Shown: positions 50,818 through 63,825, counted from the first letter of the stretch. The stretch: 64,000 nt of DNA from Botryotinia globosa (GCA_014898425.1 RCSZ01000013.1:248001-312000); one strand, 5' to 3'. Made by a program: numbers and translations. Notes: generated by a model from the letters alone, not told the origin.

Positions 50818-51480
50818 ATTGAAGAGTTGTTAAAGAGTTGTGTTGATGTGTTGACGGAGGGGGAGGGGTACTTCCAACCAGCTCTATTGAGTGGATTTCA
50901 CGAGAAACAACGAAACAAAAAGAATGACAGATGAATGAATGGTATTTTGAGATGAATAAAAGGAAATGTCAGATACAACCTTACATTTATAAGTCCCTTG
51001 TGTTTGAACATTGACATTGGGCGCGTCTCAGCTTTGAAAGGGCTTTGGCGCTTCATGTTTGTATGTTTGCGGAATTCGGTATTTGGAGGTTTTGATGTTT
51101 TGATGTTTTGATGCTGTTGGATTCTAATAGAGCTCCTCTTGGGCGGTAAATACCCTCCCTGTAAGGTTAAGTCTGACTAAAACCAAATAGGATGAAAGTG
51201 GCATGGCTGGTGGGCAGAATAATGAAAGGACTCCACCCCATCAACATCCTCAACCTTCATATTTTGGAACTCGATAATATATTTTATATACATAACCATG
51301 GATTGGTAATGGTAATTTTGTCCAAAATGGATGGTGATTGGGAGGAAGTGAGTTCTACTTTCCTTTATCGTCACAAAATGGGTTCTAAACTCTGATTTTG
51401 TTACAACATGCTATGTTGTTTCTCAGCCTTGTTTATCCCATGCCCTCAGCATTGTTATTCACAGCAATGAATTAGCTGTC
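50818..51480. promoter_or_regulatory. Shared divergent intergenic region of the MFS gene and PAN2
   Basis: 663 bp separate the two start codons, so both promoters lie here. A short TTTTGATG repeat occurs at about 51,090-51,112. The small frames around 51,177-51,395 on both strands overlap each other and have no recognisable domain. I assign no factor site. Confidence 0.55.
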
Positions 51481-54400
51481 ATGGCTTGTTCCAATCAAAG
51501 TCAAATTGATTATGAAGCTCAACTCTCCATTCAACGGATTGCTAAACATCTTAATAAGGTCACTAGATTTCAGTTGCCGCCTTCGGGTGTGCATCCAGAT
51601 CCTACGCAAGCTCCCGCGAGAGCATTCGATTCCTCTCAAGAGTTATTTTGGATTGGGGATGAACTGGGACGCGTCAAAAGCTTCTATGGCCTCGAAGGTA
51701 TAGGATATACATCCTACAGGGCTGGCCAAGATCCAATTCGTCAATTTCTGTTCCACGATAAAGGAGTTATTTCAGTGGGAGGGAGAAGCGTTCACATGGC
51801 ATCGAGGAGGGGCTTACACATATGGCACATTACGTACGACACTCCTCCCAGGAAGCTTCGCAGATTAGAACTGATACTTGTGCGGATATAGTCACGAGGA
51901 TATGAAGGACTTACGATGTATGAGTTACACTTCAAGGGGAACATCAGAGATACTAGTTGCGGGGATCCAGGACCAGATGTTCATGATTGATGTGGACAAA
52001 GGGGTTATCACGAAACAGGTATTGTACTCCGTGAATATCAGAATATCAGGAATGCTTTCTAAACTTCTAGGTACCTACGAAAAATCACTATAAGATCATG
52101 AAAAGGAGCCGGTCCATTTGTGCGGCCACACCGACGGGGTCCGTTTGTATTCTCGATCCTCACAGCTTCACTGTGACCAAGACTTGGCAGGCTCACACAG
52201 CACTCATCAACGATATGGATGTGCAAAGTGACTATCTACTCACTTGTGGATATTCATTACCACATCAAGGATCAGCATACAGGCTTGATACTTTTGTTAT
52301 GGTGCTTAATCTTAGGACATTGTCGACTTTACCTCCTATTCCCTTTCCTCCAGGAGCAGCATTTGTCAGAATGCACCCGCGAATGTTGACTACCTGTTAT
52401 ATTGTTTCGCAACAAGGTCAAATTCATATAGTTGATTTAATCAACCCGAATTCGAGCAACGTCAGACAAGCTAATGTTTTAACCACGTTGAGATCTCTGG
52501 AGATTGCAGCTACAGGAAATGCTATTGCGTTATCAGATATGGAAAACAGTGTACATATATGGGGCTCGCGAGGCAATATTCGATTTGCCGAGCTCAGCAC
52601 TCCTATTGAGTTTGCGGATACGGAGGATAAGCCTGTTCGTGGAATTCTCGAAATTCGCGACGATACGTAAGTGTGGAAAACTCACCACTCTTTGGTCTTG
52701 CTAATTGAACATCAAACAGTCCATTGAATTCAATCGGTATGCCATATTATCGAGAAAATCTTTTATCTGCATGGCCGAGTCATCTCATTTTCGAAGTCGG
52801 TGCTCCGCCTGTCAAGGTTGACCCAAATTGGATTATAAATCCTAAAGCTGGAGATGGGATGATTTATGGCAAAAACGCACGGAAGGATGTAAGAAGAAAT
52901 CAGATAGAGAGTAGGAGAACGGCCGAGAGGACCCAACCAAGTATACAAACGCCAAAATTCTTGAGTGAAAGGGCTAGAGAAGGCGTTAATGATGCAACTC
53001 CTGAACGTGGAATTAATGAAATTGCCGAAATCATTAGGGATAAAAAGCTCCCGACTTTACAAGCAGGTAACAGTGCTTTCTACATGAATGTTGAGATTAA
53101 GTATAGCAAGTTTGGAGTCGATGATTTTGATTTTGGGTAGGTATCAATTCCCTTTTCTGAAGAATTGGCTAATGTCAGGTAGATACTACAATAAGACTTC
53201 ATATTCGGGGCTCGAGACTCATATCTCAAATTCATATGCCAATTCCTTGTTGCAAATAATGAGATTTACGATTCTCATTCGAAATTTTGCTTTGAAACAC
53301 ACTGCGACGGGTTGTGTTAATGATGTGTGTTTATTATGCGAAATGGGCTTCTTGTTTGATATGTTGGAGAAAGCAGCGGGAACTGTATGTCAAGCGACAA
53401 ACCTGCTAAAAACATTTAGCCATATTCCAGAGGGTGAGTAACCTCTTGAGAATAATATATACACTGCTAATACTTTGATAGCTAAGAGCATGCACTTATT
53501 GGAGGAAGAATCACGTGGAGGTTCAATCTCATCTTTACTTCAGTCATTAAATCAATTTTTTCTTAATAGGATTCCACAAGAATTCAAAAGCGTTCCTAGT
53601 GGATCGAACATATTTGAACGTGTTAGTACCTGATCTGATACTTTCGTCAAGATTATTGCTGATCATCTAGGTTTTTTCTATGCCCGTTACAATGAACATC
53701 AGGTGTGTCTTTTGTAAAAGTGAGCATACACGACCAGGAGGATCCTCTTCTATTGAACTAACTTATCCGCAAACACCACCCGTAAGTTCATTACCTCAAC
53801 ACAGCATTTGAATCCTGCTAAATATGTCAGAAACCATATAATCGAAATGGCAAGGCACCACCAATGCCTAAGAAATCATTTTGTGAAATTCTAAAAGCAA
53901 GCATTGAACGAGAAACAACAAATCGCGGATGGTGTGGGACTTGTAGAAAGTATCAAACTTTACAGACGAAAAAGACCATCCACACCTCACCACCAGTCCT
54001 TATGCTCAATGCAAATCTCACAAGTCCTGAGTCAAAACAGTTTTGGGAAACACCAGGCTGTTTGCCAGAAGAGATAGGAACTATCATTAACATGGGTCAA
54101 ATCTACTGTTACCAAGGCGAAGATTTGAGACTTCACATAGCACGTGGTGCTCATAACATTACTGTTTATTCTTTAGTAGGTTTCGCTGCGGAAATTGATG
54201 TCGGGCAAAATGAAAAACCTCATTTAGTATCTTTGATAAATGGTGAAACTCAATTCCCCTTTTGCTTTTACATGTACTGATATATCATAGTTGCTCATTC
54301 TGCGCCCACTCCACCAGCAGAAAGTCAATGGCATCTCTTTAATGATTTCCTAGTCACTCCGATACCAAAAGAAGATGCTTTATCTTTTAATTCGAGCTGG

Positions 54401-55509
54401 AAACTGCCATCCGTTATCACTTATCAAGTGAAGGAAACGAATAATAGGATTGATAATTCGTGGAAACACAATTTAGACACTTCTCTTTTATTTGCCGATG
54501 AAAAGTTTGTTCTCCTTTCTTTCCAACATCTTACAATTGCTAACAGACCTCAAGTACTCGTGTCATTAATAAAACTCACAAACCTCTCTCCCCAGATCGT
54601 GAGATGCCAACCGAAGGAACCCTCATAGCCCTCGACACCGAGTTTGTCTCTATTCGTCAACCCGAAATAGAAGTCAACTCCGAAGGCGAAAGACAAACTA
54701 TTCGACCTATTGCACACGCTCTAGCACGTGTCTCTGTTGTTCGAGGCTCAGGTGATGATGAAGGATATCCATTTATTGATGATTACATCAATTGCAAAGA
54801 TCCGATTATCGACTATTTGACGTCTTATTCGGGTATTAGTCCTGGTGACCTCGATCCACATAAAACGAAACACAACCTTGTTTCCCTCAAGATTGCTTAC
54901 AAGAAACTCTGGATTCTATTAAACCTTGGATGTAAATTTGTTGGTCATGGGCTCAAAACAGACTTTAGAGTCATTAATATACAGATACCAAAATCACATG
55001 TGATTGATACAGCTGATCTTTTCTTTATACCAGCTAAACAGAGGAAATTGGGATTGGCGTTCTTGGCATGGTATTTATTCAGAGAAGATATTCAAGTCGA
55101 GACGCATGATAGTATTGAAGATGCAAGAACAGCGTTGAGATTATGGAAAAAATGGGAAGAATGGACTGCGTCAGAAGAAGTTGGGGGGATGTTAGTGGAG
55201 GAATTGTTAGCTGAAGTTTACAAACAAGGACAAGCGTGCAATTTTAGACCTCCAAGCTTCAATGCTAGGAAAGAAAGAGAAAGGGAGAGAGAAAGAGAGG
55301 GGAGGGATATTAGTAGAACCAACACCCCACCAGCAAATGGAAACGAAGATGGTGGTATAAGCTTAAAGGGACCAAGTACACCAGTTCGAAAACCACTCGG
55401 GGCATTACCGTTTGGCTCTGGGGGAAGTGGGAGTGCAAATGGGAGTGGATTTTCTAGCTTTGGGGGAGGTAGTGGGTGGACTCCCGGTAAAGGAAGCCCA
55501 TTACGGTGA
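51481..55509 (+). CDS. PAN2: PAN2, catalytic subunit of the PAN2-PAN3 poly(A) nuclease
   Basis: With PAN3 this enzyme trims poly(A) tails bound by Pab1 in the cytoplasm. Exons inferred: 51481-51833, 51892-52018, 52071-52666, 52720-53136, 53183-53433, 53482-53621, 53671-53781, 53831-54242, 54291-54553 and 54604-55509, about 1191 aa. Introns are 46-58 bp. The N-terminal WD40 propeller includes [17 protein letters not shown] and [13 protein letters not shown]. The linker that binds PAN3 follows. The pseudo-ubiquitin-hydrolase domain starts near residue 500 ([20 protein letters not shown]), where the catalytic Cys of true USPs is absent, as is normal for PAN2. The C-terminal DEDD exonuclease shows [16 protein letters not shown] and HDSIEDAR, so all four acidic residues and His are present. 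The tail is Gly/Ser-rich. The exon 9-10 junction needs an unusual GAG acceptor at 54,601-54,603 or a frameshift. The start codon is less certain than the rest. Confidence 0.94.
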
Positions 55510-57238
55510 GGTTATACGAGATAAAGGGGAGGGCGTACCTCGATAGTTGAATGTCTTGGATTCAATATTATGGAAGAGGGGGGAGGCGGAGAGTAAAAGA
55601 AGGATGTAGAAGTAGGGTAACTCACGAGGTCGTTAAAGTAAATATATAGACTGAATGAAGAAGAAAAAGTTTATTTGAAAGATTAAAGTGACATTCAGCC
55701 CGCTCCGCTCCACAGCCATTCTTTATGTACCCTACTCGTCCCCCTACTTTTTTTCTCCTTTCATCCCTCACTCTCTCGTCTGTTCTATCCAACTACCAGC
55801 ACTTGAACCTCTTTGTTTCACAATCTCCAGACATTCTTCATTCATAAAGCATATCATATCAAATGAAATAACAAATCGAGCTTGTACTTTAGTAGTATAA
55901 TGTTCCGTTAGTATGGGAGATATTGATAATCTTTAGTCATTTTAGGTAGGTATTTAGTCTTAGACTGATGATACAAGACGTTAGCGAATCAATGATTCAA
56001 TCAATCTTGGACGATTTATCTTCTCAAATTCAAGCATAAGAATCATATATTATCTTAATCAAAACGGGTTTCAATGTGCTTATTAACAGCTTCATTCCTT
56101 TTGTCTTCATAGTATGGGTTCTTTTTCTTTTCTTCTCTTTGTGATACCCGCCCTTTTCCCGTGTTTAGAAAAACGATATTGAAGGATATCCTGCAGGATC
56201 ACCAGTGGGTATACAGACTCACAAAACAATACAAAAATAAACTTGTAAATATCATTTGATATATCAAATTATTTATTCTAAAAATTGTTACAATTCTTGA
56301 ATAGAGATAAAAAAAAATCAAAATATGAATTCTGATGTCAAACAATTGGAGAATGAATTTATAAAAAATATTGAAAATTAGAAGATGTCCCGTCAATCTA
56401 TACATCCTATCGAGGTCTATAAGGAACATTTGATATAAACCCCAAAAATAGATTTCTGCCTAGAACAAAAAAAATTTCTATAATTTGTATAATGTATTTA
56501 TAGAAATCTTGGAAATAAAAATTGTATTATATAAAATAATAAAAATTATAATTTTATTATAAAAAGAATTATATTATTAAAAAGCTTTTATTATTAATAA
56601 TATTATTATAATTTTAAAATCTATTTTAGAATTCTTGAAAAAAAGTGTACTAATATTCAAGTTCTAATATAAAATCATTTTTAAATAATTTTCTTTTTAT
56701 ATACAAACAATTATATCATAAGCAAAAGAATTCTGATAAGGATTTCTTATCTTACTATATAATTAATCAATCTCAATTTATATAAAAAATCTATTCAATT
56801 CAATATATAATTTTAAAAGAATTAATAAAATAAAAAGAAAAAAGATAATCTTATTAATTAGAATTTAAGAAATCAATTAATATAATTTTTTTTGAATTAT
56901 TTCAAAAAGAAAATTTTATATTTAATTCTATTTTAATAAACTTCAATTTTCAATTTTTTTTTATTAATATCTTAAAGATTAGATTTAATTATTAATCAAT
57001 TTCCAATTTATTTTATTAATATTTTCAAGATTAGATTTAATTATTAATCAATCCTTAATTTATATAAGAAACTATTCAATCTAATATACAACCTTTAAAA
57101 AAAAAAAAAAAAAAAAAAAGGAAAAAAGATAGTCTTATTAATTAGAATTCAAGAAATCGATTAATATAATTCTTTTTGAATTATCTTAAAATTAGAATTT
57201 ATATTTATTATTGAAATATTTCAATAAATTTGAATAAT
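55510..57238. other. 3' flank of PAN2 and left border of the last AT-rich block
   Basis: No gene is seen. Normal composition lasts to about 56,200, then RIP-like AT-rich sequence takes over. A segment of about 150 bp is repeated in direct orientation at about 56,768-56,920 and 57,046-57,190; an A-run occurs at 57,095-57,119. Confidence 0.7.
56768..57190. repeat. Direct duplication of an AT-rich segment
   Basis: The two copies share TTATTAATTAGAATT followed by an AAGAAATC-ATTAATATAAT core (56867-56900 versus 57151-57184), with C/T and A/G differences. A third copy lies inverted at the window end (63,891-63,924). Confidence 0.75.
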
Positions 57239-57243
57239 AAATC

Positions 57244-57393
57244 TGTTAAGATACGGGTAAAGACTTATATTGTACCATAAGGGTTCTAAATACTATAAAA
57301 GGTTGAGGCCCTATTATAGAAAGTAAAGCATACTAAAAATATATTAAAGATTTGTATTTAAAGTACAAAAACAATATAATTAGTGTTGTGATA
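57244..57393 (-). repeat. 3' LTR of gypsy copy 4
   Basis: 150 bp. The outer part (57244-57310) is nearly undamaged, the inner part strongly AT-shifted. Confidence 0.95.
57270..57300 (-). promoter_or_regulatory. Putative LTR promoter: TATA-like box and transcript start
   Basis: On the minus strand TTTTATAG (57300-57293) is followed 22 nt further on by ATGGTACAA (57278-57270). This nonamer is the complement of the putative primer site behind the 5' LTR. The start of transcription at its first A is inferred from that pairing, not seen directly. The same order occurs in copy 2 (33393-33401). Confidence 0.5.
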
Positions 57394-57699
57394 GTACCCC
57401 CTCTTTAGAATTTGCTTATCCCAAGCAAATTAAGGTATAAAATAACTTTACTATTTTTTAATAAAGTTATAAGGAATCGATTCAATATTGATTAAATGAA
57501 AACCCAAAACCTTTTGAAATAATATTAGAATAATCTAATTTCTATTACAAAATTAAAACAAATTGTTTTTAAAATAATAATCAATTAATAGATTTTCTTT
57601 AATTTGCTTGATCCCTATTTAAGAGTTATTATTAATATAATAATATTTGAAATAGTAAGCTTTTTGAATTCAATTTATATAAACAAATCTAGTTTATCT

Positions 57700-60600
57700 A
57701 AATATACTAAATGAAATATAATAATTATTCCCTTCTAATTTTAGAAATCCTCAACTAATTGTTATAATAATAGATAATGTTTTTATTTGATATAATAATA
57801 GAAACCATATTTATTATAACAATCAAAGATTTTTTTGAATTTCTATTACTCAATCTCCTTATATATTTTATTATCTTTTTTGAAAACTCGATTTTGATTT
57901 TTATATAATTTAATAATATTGATGATATCTTAGTTTAATAATTCTAACAAATAATAGAGCAGTTGAAGTAGTGAATTATAAAATATTAAAAAAATCTTGA
58001 AATTAATTGAAAATTATAATAAATAAATCTATTTATAAACTTTAAAGATTTTATAAAAACCATTCTATTTGTTATTACTTTTTTTTATTAAATAATTGGT
58101 TTTTATATTCTTTGTATTAATTTATATTTTATTATTTTCTTTGTAAAGGAAAATATTGATTTGGATTCTATTAGTATAATTTTTGTATTTTTGAATTGAT
58201 TAGATTGTAAGTATTTTGAGCTTAATTAGAATAAAATCAAATCTATTTGTAATCTTGTTAGTTTTAAAAAATTTTTGTTTTCTTTAATATAATAAATTTA
58301 ATAGAATTAATATAGATAATTTAATTCCAAAGTATAGATGATAATTATAATTAATAAAAAATAGGGATATATTAATAATTTTTAATATAATATTATTTAA
58401 TACAAATTCTATAAATAAAAACCAATCGAATTAATCATTTTAATGAAAGTTTATAAAAATATAAAAGTATTATTTTATTATAATATTAATCCTTTTTATT
58501 TAATTATCGAATTTGAAATAGAATAAAAAAGATTATTTCAAAATAATTGATAAATATTCGAATAAATATTTCTAAAATTCAAAAACGAATTGAGAGTTTC
58601 TATTGGATATAATATTATTGAAAATGTTATATAAGTAATATATCTTTTCAACAAATCGATTTGCAAGCTTCTTTATAGATAATCTTATTATTGATATAAA
58701 GTATTATATTTTGATTAGATAATAAACAATTGTAATAATATATTAATATTTCTTTTTATAATATTTATTAATTAATAATAATATAATATAATCAATAAAA
58801 ATATCTAATCAAAAACAAAACAATATTAATAAAGATTCAAGAAATCCAGATATAATAAAGTGAAAAGCTTTAATATGAAAACAAAATTAATAAGCTTATA
58901 TAAATATCTCAATCTCCTTAGATATATTAAACCACTAATATATACAAAAAACGAGATCAATAATTTTGATATAGTCTGGATATTCAATTAATCCAATTAA
59001 ATATATATAATATATAATCTATATACAAAATTCAACAAAAAAAAGAATAAAGAAACAATTACAATAAAAAATCTTATTATTAATTAATCTATAATTTTAT
59101 AAAACTATTCAAAAATCCTTTCGAATATTTAATAACCAATAACAAACAAAGAGGTTTTGAAGTGTTGTATGTATAATTGTAACTAATTCGAATAATTTAT
59201 ATACTTTATTAATAAAATCGTTAATTGATTTATTAATATCAAGAATGATTATATTTATCGAAGTTATAATCAAATCTAAATTATTATTCATTTATCAAAT
59301 AATATTTTTGAATATAATAATATTGAATATCCATTCTAAAAAGATTATTTATAAGCAATTCTTAATTCAATTATTATTAAAATCAATATATATTAAATAA
59401 TCTTTAATTTTGTAATTCAAAATATTGGAATAAATAGTCTTGTAATTGAATTAATATATAATATAAAAATTGAATTTTAATAAAAATTTGGTCTATCTAG
59501 TTTATTATTAATTCAATATTTTTATTAATATAAAGTATTTGAAATTCTTATGATTAATAATAATTTCGAATAATTCCTAAATATTGTATAATTCCAGCCT
59601 TTATTCCTCTAATAATTTTATAATTATTAGAAGTTTTTTATTATAAATCTTATAATTATATTTAGCAATATTATATTTTAATAAAAAGTATGTTATTGGA
59701 TATAGATTTCCCTTATTATTATATTATAAAAGAATATTATTTACAATCTAATCGGAAATATTAATTTTAATTATTGTATGATGATGGTAATCAAATATGG
59801 TAAGGACTAAAATAAAAAAGAAAATATTCTTCAATATTATAAAAATGTCTTCCTATTCAAAATCCCAGTTCCACATTTTCTTCTTTTTTAGAAGGCGATT
59901 AAAGAACTTTATAATCTTGAAAAAATTGTAAATGAAATATTAATAAAAATTAGTAAATTTGAAGAAATACTAAAGGTTTTTAAATTTAATTAATGATTTC
60001 TAATTAAATATAATATCGATTTTTTCCAGATTTATTTTTATATCTTTTGAAATAATAATTAAACCGAAATATTTAATTCTTTTTATTTCGAATTTGTATT
60101 TGTTGATATCAATTTATAATTTAACATCAATTAATTATTGAATAATCTTATGAATATATCCTTTATAATTTGTAATATTTTTGAAATAAATCAAAATATT
60201 ATCTAAATATATTATACAAATCCTATCCAAAAGATTGAAAAGAATATAATTAATATAGTTTTGAAATAAGACCGATGTATTGCAAAATTCGAAAGATATT
60301 ACTAATAATTCAAATAAATCAAAATAAATAATGAAAATGATTTTCTATTTATAATCCTTTACAATTTGTAATTTGTTGAAAATAGTGATAATATCAAGTT
60401 TGATGTAGATTTTAATGTAATATAAAATATTGAAGATTTCTTTAATCAATAATAAAGAATATCGATTTTTGATAATAATATTGTTTAGATCTTAATAATC
60501 TTAATAGATTCAAATATCTCCTTCTAATTTAATGACTAGAAGGAGTGGAATGGTTAATTGAAAGCGAGATTTCCAAATGAATTCTTTGTTTAAATTATTA

Positions 60601-63230
60601 TTAAGTTATTTATAAACAATTTGAAATTTAACTAGGGATATTGAACAGTCTTTATTATATAATAATTCCTTACCTAATATAATCTTGATCTTATAATTCT
60701 ATAAATATTATAATAGAAATTTGTTAGTAAAAGAAAATAGAAATTCTAAATATAGATTATAAAACCAAGAAAATAGCTTATCTTGGATTTCTAATATAAA
60801 AGGGATAGATTGATTTATTTTTTTTATAAATTTATTGATATTATTATTCACTAAATTTTAATATAATTGAATAAGATTTTTAATTATTATATAATATAAA
60901 TTGCAAATTCTATTTAATTTATTCTAGAATATTTTTGTAATATAAACATTATCGTTTTTATAGAATTATATAAAATTATTAGTTATAAAGAATTTTATAT
61001 TTTGTATTTCGGGGTAAATACTTTGTATAGTATCAAGTAATTCACTTAAAGGATTTAATAATAATAACAATAATAAAAATAAGGTATTCTAGTTTTATAA
61101 TAATTTCTTATACTTTCTAGAATTAGTAATAAATCGAACTAAAATTAGTTTTAAGAATAAATAATTAAAAATTATTTTAATTTAAATATTCACTTTATTA
61201 TTGATGTAATAAGTATAATAAGAATTTTTGTTTTCATTATTTTCGAGGTTGATAATATTAAGATTTCTTTAGGTATTCGAAGCCTCAATAAATTCGAAAA
61301 TTATTAATTAATCTCAAAATAGCAAGGATTTAATTTTGAAGCTTTTATCGATAATATTTTCTATAGAAATTAATCTCAAAATAAACTTTTGTAAAGATAG
61401 TTTGAAATCAATTATAACTTTATTATTTTTTAGTAAAATTATTTTATAATTATTAGGTGTATCGGGGATAGTAGTTGCTATAATATTAATAGGATAGTAA
61501 TATCTCAAGTAATATATGAATATAAATTTGAATATTATTATCAATTAATCAATAATAGGGTTATAATATTGAAATCAAAAGAAACCAAGGATTAGTGGAT
61601 TTGTGGTTAATAAAGTAATAATATAAAACAAATCGATCTCTTGATGATTATTAATTTATATATTTAGGAATGTATATTAAAAAAGAATATTAAAGAGTTT
61701 TTTATTAGTTAGGAGTAGATAATAGGTGTAGGGGAGGGATTGTATAGATATTTGAAATTTGGAAATAATTTCTTTATTAATAAAGTTATAGTTTATAGTT
61801 TTATTGTTTATAAAGCTAATAAACAAAATGGTTATATTAAATATAAGAAAGATTTTTGTTAAGATTTTAAAAAACTTATTATTTATTGTTTTAAGATATA
61901 AAGGATCCCTAGATATAATTGATCTTCTAATCCATAAAGATAAATTTTCCATAAAGAATCTTGATTTGTAATTGTAAATTAAGATTAATCTTTTGATATA
62001 CTGAATTAAAAAATAAAGTTTTTATTTTCTTTTGAATAAATGGATTCTTCAATATATCTTTCCAGATTAAATTTTTAAATAAAACTAAAAGAGATCGATA
62101 AGATATAATGTAATGATATAGCTAGAAAATAATTGATGAATAGAAAATAGTTGATAGGTGGGAATGGGTTTTGATATAAGGAGTTGATGATATTGTAATA
62201 GGGTCTAAGACTTTAATATTGATTGATTATAAAGAAACAATTGGTATAAGGGTTATATTCTATATTAATATTAATATTATATTTTATATTATTGGTTTAT
62301 TTCTTATTACAATTATTTTTAATATAATCTAGTTTTTTATAATAAAAGTAAAAGCTAAGATTAAAATATTACTTTCAAATATAATAGGATAGAAAGTATT
62401 GATTTTATCAAACAGTATTCAATTATATAAAATTATTAAATAGCTTTAATACAAAAAAGATTATAATTAAAGTTGGTTTTCTATTATAATATTTCAATTA
62501 ATTACAGCTGAAATTAGTATTCTAACTTTTTTATTAATTATCAAAATAAGTTTTCTTTTTTAGATTATTATAGATATCTTACTATTAAATTATTTATATA
62601 TCAATATCAATAATAAAGGGTTTATTAGAATAATTGATTAAAGTATTAATTAATTTTTATAAAATCTTAAACTTGAAGTTAGCAATTTATTATTCAATAG
62701 TTTTTTTATATCTAATAACAAATTATTTAAATTTGGTAATAAAATTATTAAATAAAGTTTTCCTTATTTTATATTTATTATAATTCATAAAAACCTTTTA
62801 TAAAAAATCAAGGGTTTGATATTATTTATTCAATTTATTCTAAATACTTGTTATAATATATTATTTAAAAAACCAAAAATCAGAATTATATAGATTATTT
62901 ATAATTGTATCGAAATATATTTGATTGTTTGTATAAATCAAATCAAAGAATAAATTAATAAGGAATATAATCTATTAAAATTCTAATTCATTTTTATAAT
63001 TTGTAATTAAATAATAATTAATTATATTATAGAATATTATATATTAATTCTAATATTTTACAATGTTTTACTCATTATTATTAAACTTTTTAAAAAAAAT
63101 GAAGTGTTTTTGGCAAAATAGAGTTTTTAGGTTATTACAAATAACAATCTTTAATATTTCAATTATATTTTGTAATTCAATAATTTATAATTAAGTTTTA
63201 TTAGTTTAGATATATATTATAATAATTTGT
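57700..63230 (-). pseudogene. Decayed gag-pol of gypsy copy 4
   Basis: The domain order is as in the other copies, read on the minus strand. The protease region is the open stretch 61952-61677, with the DSG now NNK. The reverse transcriptase box reads YLDN at 60209-60198, so here only the second Asp codon was lost. The chromodomain-like tail lies at about 57,870-57,750. Confidence 0.88.
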
Positions 63231-63658
63231 TTTTATAATAAAATTATAATTGTTTTAATCAAAATAAATATAGTTTGAACAATTACAAAATATATAATAT
63301 TTGGATTATAGAATAAATCTATAAATAAGGAAATATCAGATTTGATAGAATTAATAATATAATTCAAGAAAAGGAATTATAAGGGTAGACTAAATATAGT
63401 TATTTAATTAGTCATCTTTAGAATATTTTTATAATTATAAAATATCCTTATAGAATTCTCAATAATAAATCAATATAGATATGTTTTAGTATAATCAAAT
63501 AATTTTATTAAAAAATAGTAAAGTTATTTATAATAGATCAATAATAGATTTGATTAATATAATTGGATTATAATTTTGATAAAATTAGGGTGATTAGAAT
63601 GGTTAGAGTATAATTTGAATAAGTATTTTTAAAATAAAATTATAATAGTTTTTAAATA

Positions 63659-63670
63659 GATGGTACAAAT
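63659..63670 (-). other. Putative self-primer binding site of gypsy copy 4
   Basis: Directly behind the 5' LTR the minus strand reads ATTTGTACCATC. It contains TTGTACCAT, the exact complement of ATGGTACAA in the LTR. No tRNA 3'-end complement (TGG...) is present. The other three copies have the same site with C-to-T and G-to-A changes. Confidence 0.6.
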
Positions 63671-63820
63671 TGTTAAGATATAAATAAAGATTTATATTAT
63701 ATTATAAAGATTCTAAATGCTATAAAAGATTGAGGCCTTATTATAGGAAGTAGGGTATACTAAGGGCACGCTAAGGGTTCGTGCCTGAGGCACGAAGGCA
63801 ATGTAGTTGGCGCCGTGACA
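63671..63820 (-). repeat. 5' LTR of gypsy copy 4
   Basis: 150 bp. The outer part (63,740-63,820) is the best-preserved LTR start in the window (TGTCACGGCGCCAACTAC on the minus strand); the inner 60 bp is AT-shifted. Confidence 0.95.
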
Positions 63821-63825
63821 AAATC

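Larger units (their letters stand above)
57244..63820 (-). mobile_element. Ty3/gypsy chromovirus copy 4 (full length, RIP-inactivated, inverted)
   Basis: The 6577-bp element lies on the minus strand with 150-bp LTRs (5' LTR 63820-63671, 3' LTR 57393-57244) and a perfect target duplication AAATC (57239-57243 and 63821-63825). It keeps the best copies of the family's primer site and 5' LTR start. Confidence 0.96.

Noticed and set aside
51177..51395. Small frames on both strands ahead of PAN2
   Set aside because: They overlap each other in the divergent promoter region and show no domain; treated as chance frames.
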